NCBI RefSeq assembly: GCF_014297465.1
Contig: NZ_JACORT010000017.1
Coordinates: forward strand, 24,696-88,695
Length of the DNA stretch: 64,000 nt
DNA from: Ramlibacter cellulosilyticus
Lineage (GTDB): Bacteria; Pseudomonadota; Gammaproteobacteria; Burkholderiales; Burkholderiaceae_C
Reading direction: 5' to 3'
Made by a program: the position numbers and the translations under genes. The notes under the pieces are model-generated. The model saw only the letters and a list, made by a program, of their open reading frames with translations. It did no database searches and was not told where the DNA came from. How positions within the stretch are numbered: the first letter of the stretch is position 1; each line of letters begins with the position of its first letter. This document shows, piece after piece, positions 21,931-30,865 of this stretch.

Positions 21931-22767
21931 ATGGACCTGCGCGGAAAGACCCTCTTCATCACCGGCGCGTCCCGCGGCATCGGCCTCGCGATCGCGAAGC
22001 GTGCGGCCGCCGACGGCGCCAACGTCGTCGTCGCGGCCAAGACGGCGGAGCCCAATCCCAAGCTGCCCGGCACCATCTACAGCGCCGCGGAGGAGATTCG
22101 CGCCGCCGGCGGCCAGGCCTTGCCGCTGCAGGTCGACATCCGCGACGAGGAGGCCGTGCTCGCCGCCGTGCAGCAGGCCGTGCTCACCTTCGGCGGCATC
22201 GACATCCTGGTCAACAACGCCAGCGCGATCAGCCTCACGGACACCGAGCACACGCCCATGAAGCGCTACGACCTGATGAACGGGATCAACGCGCGCGGCA
22301 CCTACCTGTGCACGCAGGCCTGCCTGCCGGAGCTGAAGAAGTCGGCCGCGGCCGGGCGCAATGCGCACGTGCTCAACATGTCGCCGCCGTTGTCGATGAA
22401 GACGCACTGGTTCGCGCCGCACACCGCGTACACGATGGCCAAGTACGGCATGAGCATGTGCACGCTCGGGCACGCGGGCGAGTTCCGGAAGTACGGCATC
22501 GCGGTCAACAGCCTCTGGCCGCGCACGGCCATCGCGACGGCCGCGCTGCAGATGATTCCCGGCGTCGACCTGAAGGCCTGCCGCACGCCGGAGATCCTCG
22601 CCGACGCCGCGTACCTGGTGTTCACCTCCGACGCGAAGGACGAGCGCAACACGGGCAACTTCCACATCGACGACGCGCTGCTCGCCGAGCACGGGCAGGT
22701 GGACCTCGACCGTTATGCGGTCACGCCCGGCAACCGAAAGTTCATCCCCGACTTCTTCGTGGACTGA
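21931..22767 (+). CDS. SDR-family oxidoreductase (HSDL2-like)
   Basis: 278 residues. TGASRGIG (residues 10-17) binds the cofactor, and VNNAS follows. The active-site Tyr/Lys pair is in AYTMAKYGM. The length, the extended KTAEPNPKLPGTIYSAAEEI segment and the C-terminal NFHIDDALLAEHG place it in the group called hydroxysteroid dehydrogenase-like 2 or SDR with C-terminal extension, often found beside fatty-acid genes. AGGAGG precedes the ATG. It ends the lipid-degradation block, and its substrate is unknown. Confidence 0.85.
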   Translation: MDLRGKTLFITGASRGIGLAIAKRAAADGANVVVAAKTAEPNPKLPGTIYSAAEEIRAAGGQALPLQVDIRDEEAVLAAVQQAVLTFGGIDILVNNASAISLTDTEHTPMKRYDLMNGINARGTYLCTQACLPELKKSAAAGRNAHVLNMSPPLSMKTHWFAPHTAYTMAKYGMSMCTLGHAGEFRKYGIAVNSLWPRTAIATAALQMIPGVDLKACRTPEILADAAYLVFTSDAKDERNTGNFHIDDALLAEHGQVDLDRYAVTPGNRKFIPDFFVD

Positions 22768-22779
22768 CGTCGCGCGGCT

Positions 22780-22799
22780 TGTGTCCGCTTCCGGACACA
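22780..22799. promoter_or_regulatory. Perfect 8-bp inverted repeat upstream of the PQQ dehydrogenase operon
   Basis: TGTGTCCG-CTTC-CGGACACA. It lies 12 nt after the SDR stop and about 135 nt before the dehydrogenase start. It lacks a following T run, so a regulator site is more likely than an intrinsic terminator. Dyads of the TGTCC/GGACA type are bound by some sigma-54 activators. I could not find a good sigma-54 promoter here. Confidence 0.45.
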
Positions 22800-22937
22800 G
22801 CCGAGCCAGCGGGCCCCCAAATCGGTGCACGCTGTGTAAACTGCGCCGCATAAAAGCAGAGCCGCGAAAGCGGCGCACAACAAGCGGGAGTCCGCGCACG
22901 GCGCGGCGGGAACAAGGGGCTTCATTCATGCGTGGAG

Positions 22938-24713
22938 ATGAAGTTGAGGCTTTCCTTGTGGGTCGTCGCGGCCTTCCTGTTCACCGCCGCAGCTTTCGCG
23001 CAGCAGGGCGCCGATGACGGCGAGTGGCGCACGGCCGGCAAGGACCCGGGCCTCACGCGGTTCAGCAGCCTCGCCGACATCAACACCACGAACGTCACGC
23101 AGCTGAAGCTCGCGCTGCACTTCCCCACGGGCAACGACCGCGGGCACGAGGCCGCGCCCATCGTCGCCGAGAACACGATGTTCGTGGTGACGCCCTTCCC
23201 GAACGTCGTCTACGCCTTCGACCTCGCCAAGTCCGGCTTCCCGCTGAAGTGGACCTTCGACCCGAAGCCGGAGCGCAGCGCGCAGGGCGTCGCCTGCTGC
23301 GACACCGTCAACCGTGGCGGCGCGTATGCCGACGGACGCCTGTTCTTCAACACGCTCGACAACCACACGATCGCGCTCGACGCGAAGACGGGCAAGGAGC
23401 TGTGGCGCACGAAGCTCGGGGAGATCAAGAACGGCGAGACCATGACCATGGCGCCGCAGGTCGTGAAGGGCAAGGTCCTCGTCGGCAACAGCGGCGGCGA
23501 GCTCGGCGTGCGCGGGTGGCTGACCGCGCTCGATGCCGCCACCGGCCGGATCGCCTGGCGCGCCTACCACACGGGGCCCGACAAGGACGTGCTGATCGGC
23601 CCCAGCTTCAAGCCCTTCTACAAGTCGGACCAGGGCCGGGACCTCGGCGTGAAGACCTGGCCCGGCGAGGCGTGGAAGATCGGCGGCGGCACGGTGTGGG
23701 GCTTCGTCTCCTACGACGCCGAACTGGACCTGATCTACTACGGCACGTCCAACCCCGGTCCGTGGAACCCGGACCAGCGGCCCGGCGACAACAAGTGGGC
23801 CTCCGGCGTGTTCGCGCGCCGCCCCGACACCGGCGAGGCGATCTGGTACTACCAGACCAGCCCGCACGACCTGCACGACTACGACGGCATCAACGAGAAC
23901 GTGGTGGTCGACCTGAACCTCGCCGGCGGCCGGCGCAAGGTGCTGCTGCGCCCCGACCGCAACGGCTACCTGTACGTGCAGGACCGCATCACGGGACAGG
24001 TGATCTCGGCGACGCCCTTCGTGCACACGACCACCTCGAGCGGCGTGGACCTGCAGACCGGCGCCCTGCGCTACAACCCGGCGAAGACGCCGCGCGCCGG
24101 CGAAACCGTGCGCAGCATCTGCCCCGCCTCGCCCGGCGCGAAGGACTGGCAGCCCTCGGCGTGGTCGCCGCGGACGCGCCTGCTGTACATCCCGCACCAG
24201 AACCTGTGCCAGGACGCGATCACCTACGAGGTGAGCTACATCGCCGGCACGCCCTACATCGGCGCCGACCTGAAGATCTACCCCGGCCCGGGCGGCACGC
24301 GCGGCCGCTTCACGGCGTGGGACCCGGTGAACCGGCGCAAGGCCTGGGACATCGAGGAGAGCTTTCCCGTCTGGAGCGGCGCCCTCGCCACGGCGGGCGA
24401 CGTCGTTTTCTACGGCACCATGGACGGGTACTTCAAGGCTGTCGACGCACGCAACGGCCACCTTCTGTGGCAGTTCAAGGCGGAGTCCGGGATCATCGGC
24501 CAGCCCATCACCTTCCGCGCCCCGGACGGGCAGCAGTACGTCGCGATCCTGGCGGGCGTCGGCGGCTGGTCCGGAGCGATCGTGTCCGCCGGCCTCGACC
24601 CGCGCGATGCCACGGCAGCCGGCGGTTTCGTCAACGCGATGCGCGACCTCCCCGCGAAGACGCGCAAGGGCGGGCACCTGTACGTGTTCAGCCTCCAGGG
24701 AGCGGCGAAGTGA
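22938..24713 (+). CDS. PQQ-dependent alcohol dehydrogenase with lanthanide signature (XoxF/ExaF-like)
   Basis: Periplasmic quinoprotein of 591 residues with a signal peptide cut near AFAQQ and an eight-bladed propeller of WRxxL/G repeats. Adjacent cysteines Cys120-Cys121 (VACCDT) form the vicinal disulfide over PQQ. The catalytic segment reads HDLHDYDGIN: Asp314 is the base, and Asp316 two residues on is the extra carboxylate that marks lanthanide-using enzymes (Ala in calcium-type MxaF). SNPGPWNPDQRPGDNKW is also present. It has no heme domain, so electrons must leave through a separate cytochrome. The start may instead be GTG 22932; neither has a good ribosome-binding site. It leads an operon with a XoxJ-like protein, a cytochrome c and a caa3 oxidase. 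Confidence 0.92.
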   Translation: MKLRLSLWVVAAFLFTAAAFAQQGADDGEWRTAGKDPGLTRFSSLADINTTNVTQLKLALHFPTGNDRGHEAAPIVAENTMFVVTPFPNVVYAFDLAKSGFPLKWTFDPKPERSAQGVACCDTVNRGGAYADGRLFFNTLDNHTIALDAKTGKELWRTKLGEIKNGETMTMAPQVVKGKVLVGNSGGELGVRGWLTALDAATGRIAWRAYHTGPDKDVLIGPSFKPFYKSDQGRDLGVKTWPGEAWKIGGGTVWGFVSYDAELDLIYYGTSNPGPWNPDQRPGDNKWASGVFARRPDTGEAIWYYQTSPHDLHDYDGINENVVVDLNLAGGRRKVLLRPDRNGYLYVQDRITGQVISATPFVHTTTSSGVDLQTGALRYNPAKTPRAGETVRSICPASPGAKDWQPSAWSPRTRLLYIPHQNLCQDAITYEVSYIAGTPYIGADLKIYPGPGGTRGRFTAWDPVNRRKAWDIEESFPVWSGALATAGDVVFYGTMDGYFKAVDARNGHLLWQFKAESGIIGQPITFRAPDGQQYVAILAGVGGWSGAIVSAGLDPRDATAAGGFVNAMRDLPAKTRKGGHLYVFSLQGAAK

Positions 24714-25513
24714 AGCGCTTCGCCGTCCTCGCGCTCGCGGCCGCCGCCCTCGCCGTGCATGCCCAGGCCAGCGACGCGCCCGGCACCTTGCGCGTGTGCG
24801 CCGATCCGGACAACCTGCCTTACTCGCGCGAGGACGGCAGCGGCTTCGAGAACCGCATCGCCCGCCTCGTCGCGTCCGACTTCGGCGTGCCGCTCGCCTA
24901 TGCCTGGCTGCCGGACCTGCGCGGCTTCGTGCGCAAGACGATGGGCGCGGGGCTGTGCGACGTCATCGTCGGCGTGCCGGCGGGCTTCGAACGCACGCTC
25001 AACACGCGGCCCTATTACCGTTCGACCTACGTACTCGTCGAAGGGCAGGGCGATCCGGCACCGCCGCGGGACTTCGCGGACCCGCGCCTGCGGCGCTGGC
25101 GCATCGGCGTGCAGCTGGTCGGCGACGATGCCGCAGCCACGCCGCCGGGGCACGCGCTCGCACAGGCAGGCGCCACCGGCAACGTCGTCGGCTATCCCAT
25201 GGCCGGCAGGCAGCCGGCGGCCGCGCGCATCTTCGATGCCCTCGACCGCGGGGAACTCGACGCGGCTTTCGTCTGGGGCCCGCAGGCGGGCTACTACGCG
25301 CAACGTTCCGCGCGTCCCTTGCAGCTTCACGTCATGCAGCCGCCGTCCACGCTGCAGGAGCAGCGCTTCACCTTCGCGATCGCGATGGGCGTGCGGCGCG
25401 GCGACCGCGCGCTGCGCGACCGCCTCGACGACTTCATCGTGCGCCGGCAGCCGGACATCGACCGCATCCTCGCCGAGTACGGCGTGCCGCGCGTGGCGGA
25501 GCCTGCGCCATGA
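24710..25513 (+). CDS. Quinoprotein-associated periplasmic binding protein (XoxJ-like)
   Basis: 267 residues with a signal peptide (cut near VHAQA) and a periplasmic binding fold: LRVCADPDNLPYSREDGSGF at the mature N-terminus, RPYYRSTYVLV, and GELDAAFVWGPQAGYYA. This is the family regularly encoded beside XoxF-type dehydrogenases, where XoxJ is thought to help activate the enzyme or partner it. GTG at 24710 overlaps the dehydrogenase stop by 4 nt, so the two are tightly coupled. Its presence supports the XoxF-like reading of the upstream gene. Confidence 0.88.
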   Translation: MKRFAVLALAAAALAVHAQASDAPGTLRVCADPDNLPYSREDGSGFENRIARLVASDFGVPLAYAWLPDLRGFVRKTMGAGLCDVIVGVPAGFERTLNTRPYYRSTYVLVEGQGDPAPPRDFADPRLRRWRIGVQLVGDDAAATPPGHALAQAGATGNVVGYPMAGRQPAAARIFDALDRGELDAAFVWGPQAGYYAQRSARPLQLHVMQPPSTLQEQRFTFAIAMGVRRGDRALRDRLDDFIVRRQPDIDRILAEYGVPRVAEPAP

Positions 25514-26085
25514 AAGCCGCACTCTTCCTGCTGCTGTCCACCGCACTCGTGGTCGCAGGCTGCGAGCGCGAGGAGCGCCACTTCCGGGCCGAGCGGCAGA
25601 ACACCGGGCCCAACGAATCCGCCGTACGCAACAGCCTCAACCAGCCCGGCATGGCCCTCGGCGGCTACGTGAAGCCGCCTGCCGCCAACATCAGCATGTA
25701 CGACGACAACGCGTTCGCGGTGAACGAAGGCAAGCGTCTCTACCGCTGGTACAACTGCAACGGCTGCCACGCCAACGGGGGCGGCGGCTACGGACCGGCG
25801 CTGATGGACAGCGAATGGCGCTACGGCAGCGATCCCGCGAGCCTCTTCGAGACCATCATGCAGGGCCGCCCCAACGGCATGCCCTCGTTCGGCGGGCACA
25901 TCCCGGAAGACCAGGTCTGGAAGATCGTCGCGTACGTGCGGTCCATGGGCGGCGGCGTGCGCACGGACGTGGCGCCGTCCCGTCCCGACTCCATCTACCC
26001 CGGCAAGCCCGAGAACTTCCGCTCGCCGCAGCCGGCGATCGGGAAGGGCGATTCCCGGGCCGAACAGACGTTCGAGGTGCGGTGA
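25510..26085 (+). CDS. Lipoprotein cytochrome c, likely electron acceptor of the PQQ dehydrogenase
   Basis: 191 residues. The start MKAALFLLLSTALVVAGC is a lipoprotein signal peptide with Cys18 in the lipobox, so the protein is membrane-anchored in the periplasm. One heme c site CNGCH lies near residue 86, and the distal Met is probably in GRPNGMPSF. It sits exactly between the dehydrogenase pair and the oxidase subunits, with ATGA/TGATG overlaps on both sides. This suggests it carries electrons from PQQ to the CuA or heme c domain of the oxidase. That path is inference. Confidence 0.88.
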   Translation: MKAALFLLLSTALVVAGCEREERHFRAERQNTGPNESAVRNSLNQPGMALGGYVKPPAANISMYDDNAFAVNEGKRLYRWYNCNGCHANGGGGYGPALMDSEWRYGSDPASLFETIMQGRPNGMPSFGGHIPEDQVWKIVAYVRSMGGGVRTDVAPSRPDSIYPGKPENFRSPQPAIGKGDSRAEQTFEVR

Positions 26086-27053
26086 TGGATCCCGGAGTGC
26101 ACGACGCGCTGCATGCCTTCGGCCCCCAGGCCGCGCACCTGGTGGACCTGTGGCGCATCTTCCTGGTCGTCTGCAGCGTGGTGTTCGCCGCGGTGCTGGT
26201 GGCGCTGGTCCTCGCGATCCGCCGCGCACCACGCGCGAGCGAGGCGGATCCGCCGGATCTGAGCACCGTCAACCGGCCGGAGCCACGCGTGCGGCGCAAC
26301 GTCACCACGGCCGTCGTGGCCGCGGTCCTCGGCCTGCTGGCGCTGCTGGTCGCGAGCGTGTTCACCGACCGCGCGCTCACGCGACTGAGCCTGAAGGACG
26401 CGATCAACATCGAGGTCACGGCCTACCAGTGGTGGTGGAACGTGAAGTACCAGAACGGCCCGGTGTCCGAGACCTTCAGCACCGCCAACGAGATCCACGT
26501 GCCCACCGGCAAGCCGGTCGTGATCACGCTCAAGGGCGGGGACGTCATCCACAGCCTGTGGGTGCCCAGCCTCGCCGGCAAGCGGGACCTGATCCCGGGG
26601 CGCACGGCGCAGATCGCCTTCCAGGCGGACCACCCCGGCGTGTACCGCGGCCAGTGCGCGGAGTTCTGCGGCTTCCAGCATGCGTTCATGGCCTTCGAGG
26701 TGCATGCGCAGGCGCCGGCGGAGTTCGAGGCCTGGCGGCAGGCGCAGATCAAGCCGGCCGCGCCGCCTTCGGACCCGCAGGCGCAGCGCGGGCTGCAGCT
26801 GTTCCAGTCCATCCAGTGCGCGATGTGCCACACGGTGCAAGGCACGATCGCCCAGGCGCGCACCGGCCCGGACCTCACCCACTTCGCCAGCCGCCGCACC
26901 ATCGCCGCCGGCACGCTGCCCAACACGCCCGGCAACCTGGCGAGCTGGATCGCCGACCCGCACAAGCACAAGCCCGGAGTGAACATGCCCGCGAACCCGC
27001 TGTCCGGCGAAGACCTCGCCGCACTGGTGGCCTGGCTGGGGACGCTGAAATGA
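26085..27053 (+). CDS. ctaC: Cytochrome c oxidase subunit II with C-terminal cytochrome c domain (caa3 type)
   Basis: 322 residues. Two transmembrane helices (about 22-45 and 73-95) precede the cupredoxin domain. The CuA ligands are visible in GQCAEFCGFQHAFM (Cys, Cys, His, Met), with the earlier His in VIHSLWVPS. TAYQWWWNVKY holds the aromatic electron-entry patch. A fused heme domain follows, with CAMCH near residue 246 and a distal Met in GVNMPANP. The ATG overlaps the cytochrome gene stop by one base. The fused heme makes it a caa3-type oxidase that can accept electrons from a membrane-bound cytochrome. Confidence 0.93.
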   Translation: MDPGVHDALHAFGPQAAHLVDLWRIFLVVCSVVFAAVLVALVLAIRRAPRASEADPPDLSTVNRPEPRVRRNVTTAVVAAVLGLLALLVASVFTDRALTRLSLKDAINIEVTAYQWWWNVKYQNGPVSETFSTANEIHVPTGKPVVITLKGGDVIHSLWVPSLAGKRDLIPGRTAQIAFQADHPGVYRGQCAEFCGFQHAFMAFEVHAQAPAEFEAWRQAQIKPAAPPSDPQAQRGLQLFQSIQCAMCHTVQGTIAQARTGPDLTHFASRRTIAAGTLPNTPGNLASWIADPHKHKPGVNMPANPLSGEDLAALVAWLGTLK

Positions 27054-29029
27054 GCGCGGAACGCACGATGCCCGTCGGGCCGCTGGGCGAGAAGGCGCAC
27101 CCGACCAAGGGCCGCCTGAAGGACGGGCTCGCCGGCGGCGAGCTGGTCACGCGCGTACTGGACGAAACCTGGAGTGACTGGCCCGGCTTCTTCGGCTGGT
27201 TCTGCGTGACCAACCACAAGACCATCGGCAAGCGCTTCATCGTCACCTGCCTCGTGTTCTTCGCGCTGGGTGGCCTGCTGGCGGCGTTGATGCGCACGCA
27301 GCTCGCGCGGCCGGGCCAGCCGTTCATGGACCCGGACCTCTACAACCAGGTCTTCTCCATGCACGGCACGAACATGATGTTCCTGTTCGCCGTGCCGGTG
27401 ATGCAGGCGGTGGCCATCTACCTCGTGCCGCTGATGGTGGGCGCGCGCAGCACCGCCTTCCCGCGGCTGACGGCGTACTCGTACTGGATCTTCCTCTTCG
27501 GCGGTTGCATGATCTGGATCGCCTTCTTCTTCAACACGGGGCCGGAGGCGGGCTGGTTCAGCTACGTGCCGCTCTCGGGGCCGGCGTACAGCCCGGGCAA
27601 GCGCACCGACTTCTGGGCGCAGATGATCACCTTCACGGAGGTGTCGGGGCTGCTGGACGCGGTGATCATCATCTGCACCGTCTTCAAGCTGCGCGCGCCG
27701 GGCATGACGCTCAACCGCATCCCGCTGTACGTGTGGGCGATGCTGGTCACCGCCTTCATGATCCTGTTCGCCATGCCGTCGGTGGCGCTCGCCAGCGCCA
27801 TGCTGATCATGGACCGGCTGGTCGCGACGCACTTCTTCAACCCCGGCGAGGGCGGCGACGCGCTGCTCTGGCAGCACCTGTTCTGGTTCTTCGGCCACCC
27901 CGAGGTGTACCTGATCTTCCTGCCGGGCCTGGGCTTCATGTCCGCCATGATCCCGACGTTCGCGCGGCGGCCCATGTTCGGCTACACCGCGATGGTGCTG
28001 TCGGTGATCGCGACGGGCTTCCTGTCCTTCGGCCTGTGGGTGCACCACATGTTCGCGACCAACGTGCCGGAGCTGGGCAAGACCTTCTTCACGGCGATGA
28101 GCATGCTGATCGCCATCCCGACCGCGGTGCAGATCTTCTGCTGGATCGCGACGCTGTGGACCGGCAGGCTGAACTTCCGCGTGCCGCTGCTCTACGTGCT
28201 GTCGTTCTTCTTCATCCTCGTCATCGGCGGCCTGACGGGCCTGATGCTGGGTTCGGTCTCGCTCGACTCGCAGGTCCACGACACCTACTTCGTGGTCGCC
28301 CACCTGCACTACGTGCTGCTCGGGGGCGCCGTGTTCCCGCTGTTCGGCGCCTTCTACTACTGGTATCCCAAGTTCTCCGGCCGCCTGATGTCCGAGCGCC
28401 TGGGGCGCTGGGCCTTCTGGTTCATGTTCATCGGCTTCAACGTCGCCTTCTTCCCCATGCACGTGCTGGGGCTGCAAGGCATGCCGCGCCGCGTGTACAC
28501 GTATGCGCCGGAGATGGGCTGGGGCACGTTGAACGTGGTGGCCACCCTGGGTGCGTACGCGCTCGCGCTGGGCATCTTCCTGGTGCTGGTGAACGCGGTG
28601 CGCAGCTGGCGGCACGGCGAAGTGGCCGGCCCGAACCCGTGGGGCGCGAGCACGCTCGAATGGGCGACCGATTCGCCGCCGCGCATGTGCAACTTTCCCG
28701 CGATCCCGGTGGTGCACGGCCGCGACCCGCTCTGGCAAGGCGTGCCCGAAGGCCAGCCGGACCACGTCTCCGGGCTCGCCGCGGACCTGCGCGAGCATCT
28801 CACGACCACGCTGGCCGATGCGAAGCCCGACAGCCGCATGATCTTCCCGGATTCGTCGCCGTGGCCCTTCCTGAGCGCGGTGGCGACCACGGTGATGTTC
28901 ATCGGCTCGATCTTCTCGCCGGTGCTCGCCGTGGTGCTGATGGTGCCGCTGGCGGTGGCGCTCATCTGCTGGTTCTGGCCGCGGCCCAGCGAGTCCGCCG
29001 AGGAACTGGCCCTGGAGAAGCTGGAATGA
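27050..29029 (+). CDS. ctaD: Cytochrome c oxidase subunit I
   Basis: 659 residues, catalytic subunit of a heme-copper oxidase that reduces oxygen and pumps protons. Twelve or more transmembrane helices are apparent. Heme and CuB ligands lie in FSMHGTNMMF (low-spin heme His), FWFFGHPEVYLIFLPG (CuB His and the cross-linked Tyr), WVHHMFATN (two CuB His) and VAHLHYVLLGG (both heme His). The N-terminus has a polar extension of about 50 residues, and the C-terminus has an additional helical pair beyond residue 600. Coupled by ATGA to subunit II. Confidence 0.95.
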   Translation: MSAERTMPVGPLGEKAHPTKGRLKDGLAGGELVTRVLDETWSDWPGFFGWFCVTNHKTIGKRFIVTCLVFFALGGLLAALMRTQLARPGQPFMDPDLYNQVFSMHGTNMMFLFAVPVMQAVAIYLVPLMVGARSTAFPRLTAYSYWIFLFGGCMIWIAFFFNTGPEAGWFSYVPLSGPAYSPGKRTDFWAQMITFTEVSGLLDAVIIICTVFKLRAPGMTLNRIPLYVWAMLVTAFMILFAMPSVALASAMLIMDRLVATHFFNPGEGGDALLWQHLFWFFGHPEVYLIFLPGLGFMSAMIPTFARRPMFGYTAMVLSVIATGFLSFGLWVHHMFATNVPELGKTFFTAMSMLIAIPTAVQIFCWIATLWTGRLNFRVPLLYVLSFFFILVIGGLTGLMLGSVSLDSQVHDTYFVVAHLHYVLLGGAVFPLFGAFYYWYPKFSGRLMSERLGRWAFWFMFIGFNVAFFPMHVLGLQGMPRRVYTYAPEMGWGTLNVVATLGAYALALGIFLVLVNAVRSWRHGEVAGPNPWGASTLEWATDSPPRMCNFPAIPVVHGRDPLWQGVPEGQPDHVSGLAADLREHLTTTLADAKPDSRMIFPDSSPWPFLSAVATTVMFIGSIFSPVLAVVLMVPLAVALICWFWPRPSESAEELALEKLE

Positions 29030-29640
29030 GCGGCGCCGAAGTGAAGGGACGCGCGCTCGACGTGCGCGAGCTGCCCACCGTGGTGTTCGGGCACCGCAGC
29101 CTGATGTGGTGGGGCACGCTGGGATTCATGGTCGTCGAGGCCACGGTTTTCGCGCTGGCGCTCATGGCCTACTTCTACCTGCGCAGCCACCAGGAGACCT
29201 GGCCGCTCACCGCGCCGCCGCCCGACCTGCTGTGGGGCACGCTCAACACGGTCGTGATGCTCGTGAGCTTCCTGCCGGCGCACCTCGCCAAGAAGGCAGC
29301 CGAGCACCTGCAGCTGAAGAAGGTGCGGCTGTGGCTGGTGGTGAGCTGCGTCTTCGGCATCGCGTTCTGCGTGATCCGCGGCCTGGAATTCGCCACGCTC
29401 AACGTGCGCTGGGACAGCAGCGCCTACGGCTCGGTGGTCTGGCTGCTCCTGGGGCTGCACACCACCCACATCGTCACGGACCTGATGGACACGATCGTGC
29501 TCACCGTCATGTTCTTCACCGGGCCGCTGGACGGCAAGCGCTACGTGGACGTGAGCGAGAACTCGTTCTACTGGTACTTCGTGGTGGCGGCGTGGATCCC
29601 GATCTACCTCGTCATCTACTTCGGCGCGAGGACGACATGA
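29026..29640 (+). CDS. ctaE: Cytochrome c oxidase subunit III
   Basis: 204 residues with five predicted transmembrane helices, the short form of subunit III. FMVVEATVFALALMAYFYLR and LLLGLHTTHIVTDLMDTIVL carry the usual conserved acidic residue and His pattern, and the end reads FYWYFVVAAWIPIYLVIYF. It stabilises subunit I and its proton-uptake path. It overlaps the ctaD stop by 4 nt and is followed by a small membrane protein gene with the same kind of overlap. Confidence 0.9.
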   Translation: MSGAEVKGRALDVRELPTVVFGHRSLMWWGTLGFMVVEATVFALALMAYFYLRSHQETWPLTAPPPDLLWGTLNTVVMLVSFLPAHLAKKAAEHLQLKKVRLWLVVSCVFGIAFCVIRGLEFATLNVRWDSSAYGSVVWLLLGLHTTHIVTDLMDTIVLTVMFFTGPLDGKRYVDVSENSFYWYFVVAAWIPIYLVIYFGARTT

Positions 29641-29987
29641 GGGCGTGGAGCTGGCTCGGGCTGTTGGTCGCGCCCACCGTGGCGCTGGCGGCGCAGAGCA
29701 CGCTGTACGCCCTGGTCACGCCGTCGTGCAGCCAGCAGGCGCGGCTGGAGATGCATCTCGCGGCGGCGGTGGCGCTCGTCATCGCCGCGGTGTTCGCGGT
29801 GATGGCGTTCGCGGAATCGTCCCTGCGCCGCGGCGAGCCCGGCTCTCCCGACCACGACGGCGCGCAAGCGCCGGTGACGCGCCGCTTCCTGGCGGACATC
29901 GCGGCGGCCGTCGCGGGGCTGTCGTGCCTCGTGATCCTGGCCATGTGGTTCGCGCTGTGGATGCTGGGGCCTTGCGAGTTGTTCTGA
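29637..29987 (+). CDS. Small membrane protein of the oxidase operon, unknown function
   Basis: 116 residues. An N-terminal hydrophobic segment (about 4-20), a second at about 40-62 and a third near 90-112 suggest two or three membrane passes separated by a charged loop (SSLRRGEPGSPDHDG). Two cysteines occur, in PSCSQ and GPCELF. I do not recognise the family. Its overlaps with ctaE (ATGA) and with the CtaG-like gene suggest a small oxidase subunit or assembly factor. Confidence 0.75.
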   Translation: MRAWSWLGLLVAPTVALAAQSTLYALVTPSCSQQARLEMHLAAAVALVIAAVFAVMAFAESSLRRGEPGSPDHDGAQAPVTRRFLADIAAAVAGLSCLVILAMWFALWMLGPCELF

Positions 29988-30856
29988 TCCTGCTGGCGGC
30001 GGCGCTGCCCTTCGCCGCGCTTGCGCACGTGCCGGAGCCCGCCGCGCCGGTGGCGTCGCTCTGGCAGTGGAACCTGGCGCCCTGGCTGCTCGCGCTGCTG
30101 GCCGTGTCCGCGGCCGGCTACGGCCTGGGGCTGCGCCGCCTGTGGGGGCAGGCGGGGCGCGGGCGCGGCGTCTCGACGTGGCAGGCGTGGGCGTTCGCGA
30201 CCGGCTGGCTGGCGGTGGTGGGCGCGCTCGTGTCGCCGCTCGACCCGCTGGGCGGGCGGCTGTTCTCCGCGCACATGGTGCAGCACGAATTGCTGATGGT
30301 CGTGGCCGCGCCGCTGCTGGTGGTGGGGCGTCCGCTCGCCACCTGGACCTGGGCCTTGTCGCCCTCGCAGCGCCGCACGGTGGGGCGCCTGTTCCAGGTG
30401 CGCGGCTGGGCGTCGCTGTGGACCACGCTGACCGACCCGCTCGTGGCCTGGGCCTTGCACGCGCTGGTGCTGTGGGGCTGGCACATCCCGGGTGCCTTCG
30501 ATGCGGCGCTGGAGAACGAGGCGCTGCACATCCTGCAGCACGCGAGCTTCCTGGTGACCGCGCTGTTCTTCTGGTGGGCCGTGCTGGGGCACGATCCGCG
30601 CGGGCGCTACGGGCCGGGGCACTCGGCGGCCTACCTGTTCACGACGATGATGCACACGGCGGCGCTCGGGGCGCTGCTGAGCCTGTCGCCGACGGCGTGG
30701 TATGCCCCGTACATCCCGCGGACGGCGGCGCTGGGCTTCGATCCGGTGGACGACCAGCAGCTCGGCGGGCTGGTGATGTGGGTGCCGGCGGGGATGGCGT
30801 ACATCGTGGCGGCGTTGTGGGTGCTGGGGGGGATGCTCACGCGGACCAAGGCGTGA
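29972..30856 (+). CDS. ctaG: Cytochrome c oxidase assembly protein, CtaG (caa3) family
   Basis: About 294 residues with six to seven transmembrane helices. Conserved elements are FSAHMVQHELLMVVAAPLLV (His pair), HALVLWGWHIPGAFDAAL, LQHASFLVTALFFWWA and DDQQLGGLVMWVPAG, all typical of the Bacillus-type CtaG/DUF1404 family needed for caa3 assembly. The start is uncertain: TTG 29972 overlaps the previous gene by 16 nt and opens with a short hydrophobic signal-like segment. It is the last gene of the alcohol dehydrogenase-oxidase operon and is followed by a repeat hairpin. Confidence 0.88.
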   Translation: MRVVLILLAAALPFAALAHVPEPAAPVASLWQWNLAPWLLALLAVSAAGYGLGLRRLWGQAGRGRGVSTWQAWAFATGWLAVVGALVSPLDPLGGRLFSAHMVQHELLMVVAAPLLVVGRPLATWTWALSPSQRRTVGRLFQVRGWASLWTTLTDPLVAWALHALVLWGWHIPGAFDAALENEALHILQHASFLVTALFFWWAVLGHDPRGRYGPGHSAAYLFTTMMHTAALGALLSLSPTAWYAPYIPRTAALGFDPVDDQQLGGLVMWVPAGMAYIVAALWVLGGMLTRTKA

Positions 30857-30865
30857 CGCGGGGGA

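Noticed and set aside
22938..24713. Calcium-type MxaF methanol dehydrogenase
   Set aside because: The residue two after the catalytic Asp is Asp, not Ala, and a XoxJ-like gene follows. No MxaI-like small subunit gene is present.
26423..28798. 791-residue minus-strand open frame
   Set aside because: Antisense to cytochrome oxidase subunits I and II. His/Arg/Glu-rich shadow frame.
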